Positions 8,959-18,530 of a stretch of DNA of 64,000 nucleotides are shown here, piece after piece. The translations under genes and the position numbers were made by a program. Numbering within the stretch: position 1 is the first letter of the stretch; the number at the start of each line of letters is the position of its first letter. The DNA is taken from positions 163,904-227,903 of the forward strand of contig JAURKC010000022.1 in assembly GCA_030831945.1 (NCBI GenBank), given 5' to 3'. The notes below the pieces were generated by a model. That model worked only from the letters and a program-made list of their open reading frames with translations, was not told the DNA's origin and made no database searches. This DNA is from Ferruginibacter sp. Lineage in GTDB: Bacteria > Bacteroidota > Bacteroidia > Chitinophagales > Chitinophagaceae.

Positions 8959-9471
8959 ATGGAAAGTGAAATCTTATTTTTAGAAAAGCAAAAATTTAGG
9001 CAATGGTGGCTTTGGGCAATCCTGCTAATCATTAACGTAATCATGTTTTGGGGTGTTTTCCAGCAAATAATAAATGGCGAGCAATTGGGAGATAAACCGA
9101 TGAGTAATTGGGGGCTTTTATTAACCACTACCCCTCTCCTTTTAATCACTCTGTTAATTTTTACTATTCGACTTGATACCCTCATCAAAAAAGATGGAAT
9201 CTACGTAAGATTTTTTCCCTTTCATTGGTCTTTTAAAAAATTTTCATGGGACAAGATTGCTAGTGCTTATGTAAGACAATATTCTTCTCTGTCAGAATAT
9301 GGAGGATGGGGCATGAGGATTGGTTTATTTGGAAAAGGAAAAGCATGGAATATATCCGGTGACAAAGGATTGCAGCTCGAATTTACCGATAAGAAAAAAT
9401 TATTAATTGGCACAGCTCAACCAGAAGAACTAGCTGCGACACTTGAAAAGATTGGCCACCTAACAAAATAA
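8959..9471 (+). CDS. Two-helix membrane protein with PH-like cytoplasmic part
   Basis: A 170-residue protein with two N-terminal transmembrane helices (about 17-37 and 49-68) and a soluble beta-rich remainder containing SEYGGWGMRIG, FGKGKAWNISG and KGLQLEF. This pattern matches small Bacteroidota proteins annotated DUF6141 or as PH-domain-like. GTG at 8956 and ATG at 8959 are adjacent; I use the ATG. Function is unknown. It converges with nadE at the 3' end. Confidence 0.65.
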   Translation: MESEILFLEKQKFRQWWLWAILLIINVIMFWGVFQQIINGEQLGDKPMSNWGLLLTTTPLLLITLLIFTIRLDTLIKKDGIYVRFFPFHWSFKKFSWDKIASAYVRQYSSLSEYGGWGMRIGLFGKGKAWNISGDKGLQLEFTDKKKLLIGTAQPEELAATLEKIGHLTK

Positions 9472-9520
9472 AAAACTGAACTCCCTTTTTATAGGCTCCA
9501 GTAACAGGCTTACCATTTGA

Positions 9521-11203
9521 TTAAATCAAATACTTTCCTACAATTGGCATTCTTCTTCCTATTCCAAAAGCCTTCGGCGAAATTCGAATGATTGGACAAA
9601 ATTGGTTACGTTTATATTCATTCATATTCACCATTTTTAATACCCTATCGACCAAGTTTGAATCAAATCCCTGCGCTTTAATTTCCTTAGGGCCAAGCCT
9701 TCTTTCGATGTATTGATATAATAATTTATCCAGTACTTCATATTCAGGCAATGAATCAGCATCTTTTTGTCCAGGTCTTAATTCGGCAGAAGGGGCTTTC
9801 GAAATTATATTAGTTGGAATAACTATTTTATCTCTATTAATATAATTTGCTAGGGCATATACTTGTAATTTATAACAATCACCTAGCACGCCAATCCCAC
9901 CAGCCATATCTCCATATAAGGTTCCATACCCCGTAGCTAATTCACTTTTGTTAGACGTATTGAGTAGTATATATCCAAATTTATTTGCGATCGCCATCAG
10001 TAAATTCCCTCTACTTCTACTTTGAATATTTTCTTCTGCCAAACTAAAAGGTAAATCACCAAAAATAGGTTTGAGTTCAGATAAAAAAGAATCATAAATA
10101 TTTTTGATTGGAATAATATCATAAGGATTACCTAAGTTAATGCTAAGTATTTCGGCATCTGCCACCGAATGATCAGAAGAATATTGTGAAGGCATTAATA
10201 TTGACCTTACATTTTCCGCTCCCAAAGCAGTACAGGCAAGAGCGATCGTTACTGCACTATCAATTCCACCACTACTTCCTATAATGGCTTTTGAAAACCC
10301 CATCTTACTAAAATAATCTCTGATTCCTAAAATAATTGCATCATGTACCTGGTCAATATTTCTTTGTTCATCTAAGGAAGAAGGTAAAATAACTTTATCA
10401 GTCCAATGGCTAGAAGTTTCAATAATAGCCGCATCAATTAACCCGTCATCTGAAAGCGTAAAGCTTTGTAAAGCCTCTTCAAACTTTGGTAGCTGACCAC
10501 ATAAGTTGGCATTTTTATCATAGACCATCGAAGCTCCATCAAAAACTACTTCGGTTTGACTTCCTACTCCATTGCAATAGAAAATTGGTAACTGATACTT
10601 GACCACATTTGCTTTAATAGTTGCTTTTCGCTGATCATCATGCGTATAATCAAAAGGAGATGCCGAAATATTAATCATTAGATTAGGCTGCTGCTCCATT
10701 AATTTATCCATCGGACAGATTCTGTACAATGGATTATTACCTAGGTTCCAAATATCTTCACAGATGGTAAGTGCAATTTTTTTACCCTTAAACTCAATCA
10801 CATTCCATTCAAAAGCCGGTTCAAAATATCGATATTCATCAAATACATCATAAGTAGGCAAGAGCGTTTTATGAGCTACACCAATGACTTGTTGATTGTA
10901 TAAAAAATAGGCTGCATTAAATAGATCCTTTCCTTCTTTTACCTTATTTCTATCAGGTGCACCTACTATCACTGCGATAGAATCGGCATGTGATTTAATC
11001 AAATCAATCGTAGCATTACATTGATCTATAAAGTCGTCGAATTCTAAAAAATCACGCGGGGGATAACCACATACGCTCAATTCACTAAATACAATCATAT
11101 CCCCACCCTGTTTTTTTGCAGCTTCAATAGCAGCAATGATTTTTTGAGCATTGCTTTCGAAATTTCCTATGTGATAGTTTTGTTGCGCCAAAAATATTTT
11201 CAT
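9521..11203 (-). CDS. nadE: Glutamine-dependent NAD+ synthase
   Basis: Makes NAD+ from deamido-NAD+, ATP and glutamine, the last step of NAD biosynthesis. The N-terminal carbon-nitrogen hydrolase domain (about 1-260) has the glutaminase triad E41, K112 and C148. The C-terminal synthetase domain (about 285-560) has the pyrophosphatase P-loop SSGGIDS at 310-316. Length (560 aa) fits the glutamine-using form. It is divergent from gldB, the neighbour it often has in Bacteroidota. NadB and NadC are encoded elsewhere in this window. Confidence 0.97.
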   Translation of the reverse strand: MKIFLAQQNYHIGNFESNAQKIIAAIEAAKKQGGDMIVFSELSVCGYPPRDFLEFDDFIDQCNATIDLIKSHADSIAVIVGAPDRNKVKEGKDLFNAAYFLYNQQVIGVAHKTLLPTYDVFDEYRYFEPAFEWNVIEFKGKKIALTICEDIWNLGNNPLYRICPMDKLMEQQPNLMINISASPFDYTHDDQRKATIKANVVKYQLPIFYCNGVGSQTEVVFDGASMVYDKNANLCGQLPKFEEALQSFTLSDDGLIDAAIIETSSHWTDKVILPSSLDEQRNIDQVHDAIILGIRDYFSKMGFSKAIIGSSGGIDSAVTIALACTALGAENVRSILMPSQYSSDHSVADAEILSINLGNPYDIIPIKNIYDSFLSELKPIFGDLPFSLAEENIQSRSRGNLLMAIANKFGYILLNTSNKSELATGYGTLYGDMAGGIGVLGDCYKLQVYALANYINRDKIVIPTNIISKAPSAELRPGQKDADSLPEYEVLDKLLYQYIERRLGPKEIKAQGFDSNLVDRVLKMVNMNEYKRNQFCPIIRISPKAFGIGRRMPIVGKYLI

Positions 11204-11290
11204 AACACTGCCATTAAAGGGCCTTAACTTTATATTTAGAAATGATTGTATTTATTTGTAAAGTTAAAACATTGAACCACATTAATTAGT

Positions 11291-12304
11291 ATGAAATTAC
11301 CTGTCTTTGCCTTTTTATTATCCATCGGCTTATTTTCCTGTAATGAGCATGATAAAATACCAGACGTTTTTACTATACCGGTTAGTTTAAAAACTACCCG
11401 ATTTGAACAGGATTTATTCGATACCACTTCAAATAATTTATTAGATTACCTAATTCAATTACAAAAAAAAGAACCTGGTTTTACCGAAACCTATTTATCA
11501 GCTATTTTAAATGTTTCTCCTAACTGGCCGAGAGATTCTGCAGCCACCTATGTAAATTCATTTTTAACCGCCTACCGACCTATTTTTGACAGTTCGGAAT
11601 TAACTTTCCACAACTTCAGTCCTTATGAGAAAGAAATTAAAAATGGATTGCAGTTTGTAAAATATTATTTTCCTACCTATTTATTGCCTACCCGATTGAT
11701 TACCTATATCGGTCCTGCAGATGGCTATGGCGACATATTAACGAACGATGCGCTCATTGTAGGATTGCAATTCCATCTAGGTAAAGATTTTTCTCTTTAC
11801 AAAACTAGTTTGGTGCAAAATACTTACCCAACCTACTTATCCAGTCGTTTTGAACCAGGCTATATTGTTGTTAATTGTATGAATAATATAGTAAATGACC
11901 TCTACCCAGAAAAAATAAATGATAAATCTTTGGTCATCCAAATGATCGAAAAGGGAAAACGTATTTATTTACTAAGTAAATTTTTACCCAAAACAGCCGA
12001 GTATAAATTAATTGGGTATTCAGAAAAACAATTAGAAGATGCCTATGAACACGAAGCTGTCATCTGGGATCTTTTTGTAAAAAATGATTATCTCCAAATA
12101 ACAGACAAGAATATCATTAAGAATTATATTGGAGAAAGCCCTAAGACTCAAGAATTGGGTGAAGGAGCTCCTGGAAATATCGGTTCATTTTGTGGATGGC
12201 AAATTGTTAAAAAATTTGCTAAAAAGAATCAAAACTTAACACTCCAGCAACTGATGGATACCGATCCTGAAATGATATTACAGCTAGCTAAATATAAACC
12301 CTAA
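11291..12304 (+). CDS. gldB: Gliding motility lipoprotein GldB
   Basis: A 337-residue GldB-family lipoprotein. It has a signal peptide with lipobox LFSC (cysteine about residue 17), followed by the family region with FEQDLF, a YIGPADGYGD-type segment and the C-terminal GAPGNIGSFCGWQIV. GldB is needed for gliding in Flavobacterium johnsoniae and is found across Bacteroidota in association with type IX secretion; its exact role is open. The divergent nadE neighbour is a conserved arrangement. The gene ends 6 bp from the convergent desaturase. Confidence 0.92.
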   Translation: MKLPVFAFLLSIGLFSCNEHDKIPDVFTIPVSLKTTRFEQDLFDTTSNNLLDYLIQLQKKEPGFTETYLSAILNVSPNWPRDSAATYVNSFLTAYRPIFDSSELTFHNFSPYEKEIKNGLQFVKYYFPTYLLPTRLITYIGPADGYGDILTNDALIVGLQFHLGKDFSLYKTSLVQNTYPTYLSSRFEPGYIVVNCMNNIVNDLYPEKINDKSLVIQMIEKGKRIYLLSKFLPKTAEYKLIGYSEKQLEDAYEHEAVIWDLFVKNDYLQITDKNIIKNYIGESPKTQELGEGAPGNIGSFCGWQIVKKFAKKNQNLTLQQLMDTDPEMILQLAKYKP

Positions 12305-12310
12305 GCATGC

Positions 12311-13417
12311 TTAAGCAGCCTGTGCTTGCTGATTTTCAACAACCAACGGTTCATTACCTAACATTTTCATCACTCGAAAATGGGAAGCTATTGCCCCTGT
12401 AATAGTTGGATATTGATTGTAAGGCAAATGAAATTCAGCACATTTTTCAATCACTATTTTACTAATTGCAGGATAATGAATATGACTGACTTTTGGAAAA
12501 AGGTGATGTTCAATTTGAAAGTTCAACCCTCCCACAAACCATGAAATCACTCGATTGCTCATCGAAAAATTAGAACTTGTTTTAATTTGATGCTCTGCCC
12601 AAGCAGTTTCGATATGCTTCGTTTCATCCAATGCAACATTTTCAAATTCCGTATTCTCTACAACATGCGCTAATTGGAATACTAAGGAAAGGGTAAGCCC
12701 CATTACTATATGCAATAAAAAGAACCCAATTAACCAAGGTCCCAATCCCCATACAATAATAGGAACCACTATATAAAAAATAAGATAGCCAACCTTGGTT
12801 GCCCAAAATATGATATGATTTTTCACGCTCATTTTCCAAGCCTCGGTAGTATAGATTTTTCTTGAAAAATATTTTGCGAAGTCCATGAAAAATAGCCAAA
12901 ATATAGAAGACAAGGCATATACAGGAAGTAAATACAAATGCTGGACTTTATGAGCGGGTACCCATTTTTGAGTTTCACACTGACGAATAATAGGACTCTT
13001 CGCTATATCGTCATCTATTCCATCTACATTGGTGTAAGTATGGTGAATGATGTTATGCTTTTGCTTCCAGAAAAAAGAACTAGCCCCTAATGCATTAGCT
13101 GATAATCCAATTAAATCGTTCAACCAAGACTTAGTGCTATAGCTACCATGGTTAGCATCATGCATCACACTAAATCCTATACTAGCAAATGTAAATCCCA
13201 ATAAAGCACAAAAAACTAGCGCTAGCAAAGGAGTAATTGGTAAAAATATCAGGCTTCCATACATAGCTAAAGCCGCCCCCACCAAAGTGATTGTCTTGAT
13301 ATATAAGCGCCAGTCGCCTGTTCTTTTAATACCATTGGTATCAAAATACTCGTCTACTGAAAGTTTTAAGCTTTGGTAGAATTGATTGTTACGGTTATCG
13401 AAGGTTACTTTTGCCAT
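12311..13417 (-). CDS. Membrane fatty-acid (acyl-CoA/acyl-lipid) desaturase
   Basis: A 368-residue integral-membrane di-iron desaturase. The three histidine boxes are present in order: HDANH, HNIIHH and, near the C-terminus, QIEHH. The glutamine in the third box is typical of front-end or linoleoyl-CoA-type desaturases. Four or more hydrophobic segments surround the boxes. It should introduce a double bond into membrane acyl chains and so affect fluidity. An N-terminal cytochrome b5 domain is absent. The position of desaturation cannot be read from sequence. Confidence 0.93.
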   Translation of the reverse strand: MAKVTFDNRNNQFYQSLKLSVDEYFDTNGIKRTGDWRLYIKTITLVGAALAMYGSLIFLPITPLLALVFCALLGFTFASIGFSVMHDANHGSYSTKSWLNDLIGLSANALGASSFFWKQKHNIIHHTYTNVDGIDDDIAKSPIIRQCETQKWVPAHKVQHLYLLPVYALSSIFWLFFMDFAKYFSRKIYTTEAWKMSVKNHIIFWATKVGYLIFYIVVPIIVWGLGPWLIGFFLLHIVMGLTLSLVFQLAHVVENTEFENVALDETKHIETAWAEHQIKTSSNFSMSNRVISWFVGGLNFQIEHHLFPKVSHIHYPAISKIVIEKCAEFHLPYNQYPTITGAIASHFRVMKMLGNEPLVVENQQAQAA

Positions 13418-13526
13418 ATGGTATATTGGTGTAAAAAAAAGTCAATCGTTGAAATAAGATTTTAATTTATTAAGGAATATAAATCCTCATTTTTAAAGTT
13501 AGGCCATTCAAGCCATTTCTCAATAA

Positions 13527-13913
13527 TTAATTCATCTTAAAAGGAACTGTCAGTTCAAAAATAGGTATTGCTACCTCAAAAGTTTTTGCCGAATTCAAAT
13601 TTTCCATTGTGTAGCTGCCATACATCTTACCCATTTCAGTGCTGAGATTACAACCACTTATATATTGGTATTTTTCGCCTGAATTTATCTGCGGCTGAAC
13701 ACCAATTACTCCTTCACCCTCCACTTCACGACGACTACCGATGGCATCATAAATATACCAATGACGCCTTAATAATTTAACAGGATAATCATTATTATTT
13801 TCGATAGTAATACGATAAGCAAACATAAATTCGCTATTGGCAATATTACTATACTCTGGCTGGTAGAAAGTTTCTACACTTACTTTTACACCTTCTGAAA
13901 TTTTTGAGATCAT
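13527..13913 (-). CDS. apaG: ApaG-type protein (DUF525)
   Basis: A 128-residue ApaG/DUF525 protein with an Ig-like beta-sandwich. Family features are YRITIENNNDYPVKLLRRHW and the GEGVIGVQPQINSGE stretch, followed by GSYTM near the C-terminus. Its role is unclear: mutants are linked to cobalt resistance and Mg2+ efflux in enterobacteria, and the fold also occurs in F-box proteins. The start ATG is at 13913, behind a 169-bp gap that must carry its promoter. Confidence 0.93.
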   Translation of the reverse strand: MISKISEGVKVSVETFYQPEYSNIANSEFMFAYRITIENNNDYPVKLLRRHWYIYDAIGSRREVEGEGVIGVQPQINSGEKYQYISGCNLSTEMGKMYGSYTMENLNSAKTFEVAIPIFELTVPFKMN

Positions 13914-14082
13914 CCTTTTAAATGTGTTATTACGAAATTAACTCAAAAAACAACCTTTTGTTGTAAAAACTGACAGTAAATGTCATCAAAATGCAATAAT
14001 TAGTTTTATCTCTTTATATGCAATAAATAATACATACATAAGTCGCAACCATCCAACTAGGTATAGGGAGAATAAGTAGAGG

Positions 14083-14427
14083 CTATATTTTTTTTACTGA
14101 TGTAAAGCCATTTTTCTGAAGCCAAAGCAATACTTTATCCCTGTTATCTCCTTGTACAATGATTTCTCCGTCTTTTACTGAACCTCCTGTACCGCAAAAT
14201 GTTTTAATTTTTTTACCTAGTTCTTCTTGATCAGTCTTTGTTCCAATGAAGCCTTCTATCAAGGTAACTGCTTTTCCTGCACGATGCTTGGTATCTAAAC
14301 GAACTTTAATTTTTTGCTGAGCAGCTGGCAATGTATCCATCTCCTCATCTTGCTCTTGTGCTGGTTTAAAATTAGGATCAGTTGAATAAACCAATCCACC
14401 TAAAGCATTCAATTTAATTTTTGCCAT
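14083..14427 (-). CDS. SUI1/eIF1-family translation factor (YciH-like)
   Basis: A 114-residue protein with a C-terminal SUI1 domain (about 40-114). The TLIEGF and LGKKIKTFCGTGGSVKDGEIIVQGD regions are the typical ribosome-facing loop and strand. The N-terminus has the MAKIKLNALGGLVYSTDP start common to Bacteroidota members. It probably influences start-codon fidelity; bacterial YciH is not essential. The nadC gene lies 31 bp upstream on the same strand, so the two may be co-transcribed. Confidence 0.93.
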   Translation of the reverse strand: MAKIKLNALGGLVYSTDPNFKPAQEQDEEMDTLPAAQQKIKVRLDTKHRAGKAVTLIEGFIGTKTDQEELGKKIKTFCGTGGSVKDGEIIVQGDNRDKVLLWLQKNGFTSVKKI

Positions 14428-14458
14428 AACGTTATTTTAAAAACCTTAGCTTCCCTTT

Positions 14459-15319
14459 TTACTGATTATTTATAACTGCCTTCAAACTCAGATCTAAACT
14501 TTTTGCCTGATGAATAATAGCACCGCAAGAAATATAATCAACTCCTGTAGCAGCGTATTCGTCAATATTATGTAGATCAATACCTCCACTCGCTTCTGTT
14601 TCATACTTTCCATCGATAATTTCAATTGCCTCCTTCAATAAGAGAGGGGAAAAATTATCTAACATAATACGATTCACCTTACCAATGGCCATCACTTTTT
14701 TTACATCTACTAAATTTCTAGTCTCCACTTCAATTAAAAGTCCGGGTTTATTATTTTGCACGTACGTAAAGGCTTTTTCAATTGCCTTTTCAATTCCTCC
14801 ACAATAATCAATATGGTTGTCTTTGAGCATAATCATATCAAATAAACCAAAGCGATGATTAACACCACCGCCAATTCTAACCGCTTCTTTTTCTAGTAAT
14901 CTAAAATTAGGAGTGGTTTTACGGGTATCTAATAATTTGCAGTGAGCATCTTTGAGTCGGTCAACATATTGTCGGGTAAGCGTTGCAATACCACTCATGC
15001 GTTGCATACAATTCAAGACTAAGCGTTCACCTTGCAAAATTGTATGAATATCCGCCTCCACTTGAAATGCAAGCTCTCCATATTTCATAGGCTCACCATC
15101 TTTTTTAAAAGAAGTGAATTTGCAATCAGGCTGCAGCGTACGAAATATTTTTTCCGCAACTGATAGACCTGCAAGAATGCCCTGCTCCTTTATTTTCAAC
15201 TCCGCAATACCTTTTGCGCCTGCAGGTATACTTGACAAAGTAGAGTGATCGCCATCACCGATATCCTCTGCCAATGCATTTTTAATAAATACCGCTAACT
15301 GTTGAGTATAAAAGTCCAT
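14459..15319 (-). CDS. nadC: Nicotinate-nucleotide pyrophosphorylase (carboxylating)
   Basis: Quinolinate phosphoribosyltransferase: quinolinate plus PRPP gives nicotinate mononucleotide, CO2 and PPi. Recognisable are the N-terminal DIGDGDHST, the active-site segments LNCMQRMSGIAT, DTRKTTPNFR and GGGVNHRFGL, KDNHI, and the C-terminal EASGGI and DYISCGA. It is 286 residues long from the ATG at 15319. The frame can be extended two codons to a TTG, but the ATG gives the family N-terminus. It belongs to the same pathway as nadB and nadE in this window; nadA is not seen. Confidence 0.96.
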   Translation of the reverse strand: MDFYTQQLAVFIKNALAEDIGDGDHSTLSSIPAGAKGIAELKIKEQGILAGLSVAEKIFRTLQPDCKFTSFKKDGEPMKYGELAFQVEADIHTILQGERLVLNCMQRMSGIATLTRQYVDRLKDAHCKLLDTRKTTPNFRLLEKEAVRIGGGVNHRFGLFDMIMLKDNHIDYCGGIEKAIEKAFTYVQNNKPGLLIEVETRNLVDVKKVMAIGKVNRIMLDNFSPLLLKEAIEIIDGKYETEASGGIDLHNIDEYAATGVDYISCGAIIHQAKSLDLSLKAVINNQ

Positions 15320-15335
15320 ATGCAAATTTATATAA

Positions 15336-15370
15336 ATAAAAAAACCTGCAAACGAAAAGTCTTACAGGTT
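15336..15370 (-). terminator. Rho-independent terminator behind the DUF4783 gene
   Basis: On the - strand AACCTG...CAGGTT forms a stem of 9-10 bp (with G-U pairs) around a short loop, followed by a run of seven T. It lies downstream of the DUF4783 gene and upstream of nadC, so it separates the two. An A-rich flank on the other side makes weak bidirectional action possible. Confidence 0.7.
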
Positions 15371-15449
15371 AAAAAAATATCAAATCAATAGCTATTTGAA
15401 GAGCGACATTTAGCTGATCAAATATTCATGGGTTAAGTATTTGATCCCA

Positions 15450-15830
15450 CTAACTATTTTCAAATCGCAACTCCTGCAATAGCTGTCCACCGCCTTTTTG
15501 CTTCATGAATATAGTGGTGCGAAAACTACCGTTTTTCGTATACAGCGTTCCAATACAAAACTGTGAACCTGCATTTTCTCCTTTGTGAATAATTTCAAAT
15601 TTTTTGACTGGATTATTAGTAAAAAAGTCTTTTAGCACCAATTCAGCCTGAGTTTTACTATAAGTATTGCTTTTATCAGGCATACTAATATCTACCAGGT
15701 CATCAAAATATTTAGCAATCAAGGTGAAATTTCCAGACCGCATTGCAGCGACCACTTCATCAATGCCCGTATTTACTTTAAAGGAAGAAAAAAAGAACGT
15801 TAGAATAGATAACACTAAAAAATATTTCAT
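15450..15830 (-). CDS. DUF4783 exported protein (NTF2-like)
   Basis: A 126-residue protein with a hydrophobic N-terminal signal (MKYFLVLSILTFFFSSF) and a DUF4783 body: AMRSGNF, KYFDDLVDISMPDKSN, YSKTQAELVLKDFF. The length and pattern suggest an NTF2-like cone fold with a possible small-ligand pocket. The family occurs mainly in Bacteroidota and its function is unknown. It is divergent from gpmI. Confidence 0.8.
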   Translation of the reverse strand: MKYFLVLSILTFFFSSFKVNTGIDEVVAAMRSGNFTLIAKYFDDLVDISMPDKSNTYSKTQAELVLKDFFTNNPVKKFEIIHKGENAGSQFCIGTLYTKNGSFRTTIFMKQKGGGQLLQELRFENS

Positions 15831-15943
15831 TGGGTGGTTAAATTTAGGGTTTCAAATTTGCCAAAAACCTGCCAGTATTTTGACAAATAAGGGGGATTAA
15901 CAATGAAAAGATAATTAGCTTTTCCGAAAACCTCTAAAAAAGT

Positions 15944-15951
15944 TAACTTTG
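15944..15951 (+). promoter_or_regulatory. Bacteroidota -7 box for gpmI
   Basis: TAACTTTG is an exact match to the TAnnTTTG -7 element. It ends only 4 bp before the gpmI ATG, so the transcript should be nearly leaderless. No clear TTG -33 box is visible at the usual spacing. Confidence 0.4.
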
Positions 15952-15955
15952 CAGT

Positions 15956-17476
15956 ATGAATAATAAAAAGACAATCCTCATTATCATGGATGGATGGGGA
16001 CTAGGAAAGATCAAAAGCAGTGATGCCATTCAACATGCAAATGTTCCTTTTGTAAGCTCTTTATATAAGCGATTTCCTAATTCGACCTTGGTTACCTGTG
16101 GCGAAGAAGTAGGTCTGCCGGAAGGACAGATGGGAAATAGCGAAGTAGGCCATCTCAACCTTGGTGCAGGACGTATCGTTTATCAGGAATTGCAGCGAAT
16201 TAATGTTGCCATCCGGACAGGTGAATTTCAACAAAACAGTACTTTATTAAATGCTATACAATTTGCAAAAGCAAACAATAAGAAATTACATTTGATAGGA
16301 TTGGTAAGTGATGGCGGTGTTCATTCTCATACCTACCATGTAAAAGCCATTGCTTCACTATGTAAGGAAGAAGGAATGAATAATTTATTTATTCATGCAT
16401 TTACAGATGGAAGAGATACTGATCCAAAAAGTGGATTAGGGTATTTATCAGATTTGCAGCAACATCTTGATAAAACTACAGGAGCTATTGCTAGCATCAC
16501 TGGCAGATATTATGCAATGGATAGAGATAAGCGATGGGAAAGAGTAAAACTTGCTTATGACGCAATGGTTAGTGGTATTGGAACTAAAACCAATGACATC
16601 CTTGGAGAAGTAAAAAAATCTTACGAACAAGATATTACTGATGAATTTATAAAGCCCATTATCAATAGCCAAATTGCTAATGGAAGTATTGAAAATGGGG
16701 ATGTAGTTATTAGTTTTAATTTTAGAACCGATCGATGTAGAGAAATTACTGAAGTACTCACACAAAAAGATTTTCCTGAATTTGGTATGGAAAAATTAGC
16801 GCTTCACTATACCACCATGACGCAATATGATCATAGTTTTAAAAATGTTCACGTAATTTTTGAAAAAGATGATTTAAAAAATACCTTAGGTGAAATCCTT
16901 GAAAAGAATAATAAAACTCAAATTCGAATAGCTGAAACAGAGAAGTATCCTCACGTTACTTTCTTTTTTAGTGGTGGAAGAGAGGCTCCATTTGTAGGAG
17001 AAAAAAGATTAATGGCCCCTTCTCCAAAAGTAGCCACTTATGATTTGAAACCAGCAATGAGTGCAATTGAACTAACCGAATCAATTCTTCCAGAAATTAA
17101 TAATCAAACAGCTGACTTCATTTGCTTAAATTTTGCGAATGCCGATATGGTTGGCCATACTGGGGTATGGAGTGCGATTATTAAAGCAGTGGAAACGGTA
17201 GACTCCTGTGTTGAAAAAGTAGTGGACGCCGCTTTAGAAAATGACTACACTGTATTTCTAACCGCCGATCATGGCAATGCAGATTTTGCTTTGAACGAGG
17301 ATGGGACACCCAATACCGCCCATTCACTCAACCTAGTCCCTCTTTTTATAATTGATAAAAACTGGAAAGGTACCGTTAAAAGTGGTAAATTGGGAGATAT
17401 AGCACCTTCCATTCTTTCCATGATGAACTTGCCTATCCCGGCAGAAATGACAGGAGACATTTTGATTGCGTCTTAA
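15956..17476 (+). CDS. gpmI: 2,3-bisphosphoglycerate-independent phosphoglycerate mutase
   Basis: Glycolytic enzyme that converts 3-phosphoglycerate to 2-phosphoglycerate through a phosphoserine intermediate and two Mn2+ ions. At 506 residues it has the standard length. The N-terminal MDGWG supplies a metal aspartate, and the catalytic serine is S62 in GNSEVGHLNLGAGR. The transferase domain contains SDGGVHSH, DGRDTDP and GRYYAMDRDKRW, and the C-terminal phosphatase-like part contains NFANADMVGHTG and TADHGNA. The haem-binding protein gene follows 23 bp downstream. Confidence 0.98.
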   Translation: MNNKKTILIIMDGWGLGKIKSSDAIQHANVPFVSSLYKRFPNSTLVTCGEEVGLPEGQMGNSEVGHLNLGAGRIVYQELQRINVAIRTGEFQQNSTLLNAIQFAKANNKKLHLIGLVSDGGVHSHTYHVKAIASLCKEEGMNNLFIHAFTDGRDTDPKSGLGYLSDLQQHLDKTTGAIASITGRYYAMDRDKRWERVKLAYDAMVSGIGTKTNDILGEVKKSYEQDITDEFIKPIINSQIANGSIENGDVVISFNFRTDRCREITEVLTQKDFPEFGMEKLALHYTTMTQYDHSFKNVHVIFEKDDLKNTLGEILEKNNKTQIRIAETEKYPHVTFFFSGGREAPFVGEKRLMAPSPKVATYDLKPAMSAIELTESILPEINNQTADFICLNFANADMVGHTGVWSAIIKAVETVDSCVEKVVDAALENDYTVFLTADHGNADFALNEDGTPNTAHSLNLVPLFIIDKNWKGTVKSGKLGDIAPSILSMMNLPIPAEMTGDILIAS

Positions 17477-17499
17477 ATAAAAAATTAAATCGTTGCATT

Positions 17500-18006
17500 A
17501 TGAAAAAAATAATCAAGCCAATCGCCTTGGTACTATTAGCTGCTTTAATCATTATTCAATTTTTTCGCCCTGAAAAAAATGTGCGTTCAAGCGAAACTGT
17601 TGCAACCAACGATATCAGTAAATTATATCCTGTACCACAGGAAGTAGCTGCTATACTGCAAACTAGTTGCTACGATTGCCATAGCAATAATACCCGCTAT
17701 CCTTGGTATTCAAATTTTCAACCAGTAGCCTGGTGGTTAGCAGATCATGTAAAAGAAGGTAAAAAAGAACTTAACTTTTCTGAATTTGCATCTTATCGAA
17801 TAGGAAAGCAGTATAGAAAATTAGAAGAAGTAAATTCAGAAGTAGAAGAGGGAGAAATGCCACTTGAATCCTACACTTTCATTCATGGCGATGCCAAATT
17901 AAATCCTGCACAAAAAGAAAAACTAATGAGCTGGGCTTCCGAAATTAGAGATTCTATCAAAGCGCATTACCCTGCAGATAGCCTACAAAGACCTAAGAAA
18001 AAATAG
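17500..18006 (+). CDS. Haem-binding domain protein with one CxxCH motif
   Basis: A 168-residue protein with an N-terminal membrane anchor or uncleaved signal (about 5-21) and a Haem_bd-type domain starting at CYDCHSNNTRYPWYSNFQP. The CxxCH motif should bind c-type haem covalently in the periplasm. The conserved PVAWWLADHV, GEMP and C-terminal tail are typical. It lies 23 bp after gpmI and 20 bp before a hypothetical gene that precedes a haem-receptor-like TonB receptor. A role in haem handling or electron transfer is therefore possible, but this is inference. Confidence 0.85.
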   Translation: MKKIIKPIALVLLAALIIIQFFRPEKNVRSSETVATNDISKLYPVPQEVAAILQTSCYDCHSNNTRYPWYSNFQPVAWWLADHVKEGKKELNFSEFASYRIGKQYRKLEEVNSEVEEGEMPLESYTFIHGDAKLNPAQKEKLMSWASEIRDSIKAHYPADSLQRPKKK

Positions 18007-18026
18007 ACTAATTATTTGTGGGTAGC

Positions 18027-18530
18027 ATGTTACAATCAAAAAAAATATTAGCCTCCTTACTACTACTTTTACTAGCAACCCCTTTGTTTTTCTTTATAGG
18101 CTATCTAGTCAAACGAGAAATCGTCTGTCACGAAATGATGGAAAAATTAGAAAGCACTTCTCTCCATACCATTACCCTTGATCTTGCAGAGGTTAATTGG
18201 ATAAAAGCAAACAAAGAGGTAATGATTGAGGGGAAATTATTTGATGTAAAAAATTCAGAAATTATCAATAATAAAATAAAATTAACTGGATTATTTGATT
18301 ACGAAGAAACCAAATTAGAAAAAGATTTTACTGATACTTTTCATACAAATCAAAATCAATCGTCTCCTTTCAAACCCTTAAAATTAAAATTTATTTTTAA
18401 TTTATATTTCAAAGAAGCGCTTTCATCCATTTCACTTTCCATTTTCCAAAATAAAGAAAGATATCCATTATTTAATGAGGTTGCTGTAACACAAATTGCC
18501 TCAATTACTTCACCTCCTCCCAATTTTTAG
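18027..18530 (+). CDS. Hypothetical membrane-anchored protein upstream of TonB receptor
   Basis: A 167-residue protein with one N-terminal hydrophobic segment (about 7-24) after a basic start, then a hydrophilic domain with EMMEKLES and TITLDLAEVNWIKANKEVMIEGKLFDV-type strands (only a short part quoted), ending in a proline-rich tail. Proteins with this EMM..LE pattern often lie upstream of TonB-dependent receptors in Bacteroidota, and I know of no function. ATG at 18027 is preferred over an in-frame GTG at 18018. Confidence 0.6.
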   Translation: MLQSKKILASLLLLLLATPLFFFIGYLVKREIVCHEMMEKLESTSLHTITLDLAEVNWIKANKEVMIEGKLFDVKNSEIINNKIKLTGLFDYEETKLEKDFTDTFHTNQNQSSPFKPLKLKFIFNLYFKEALSSISLSIFQNKERYPLFNEVAVTQIASITSPPPNF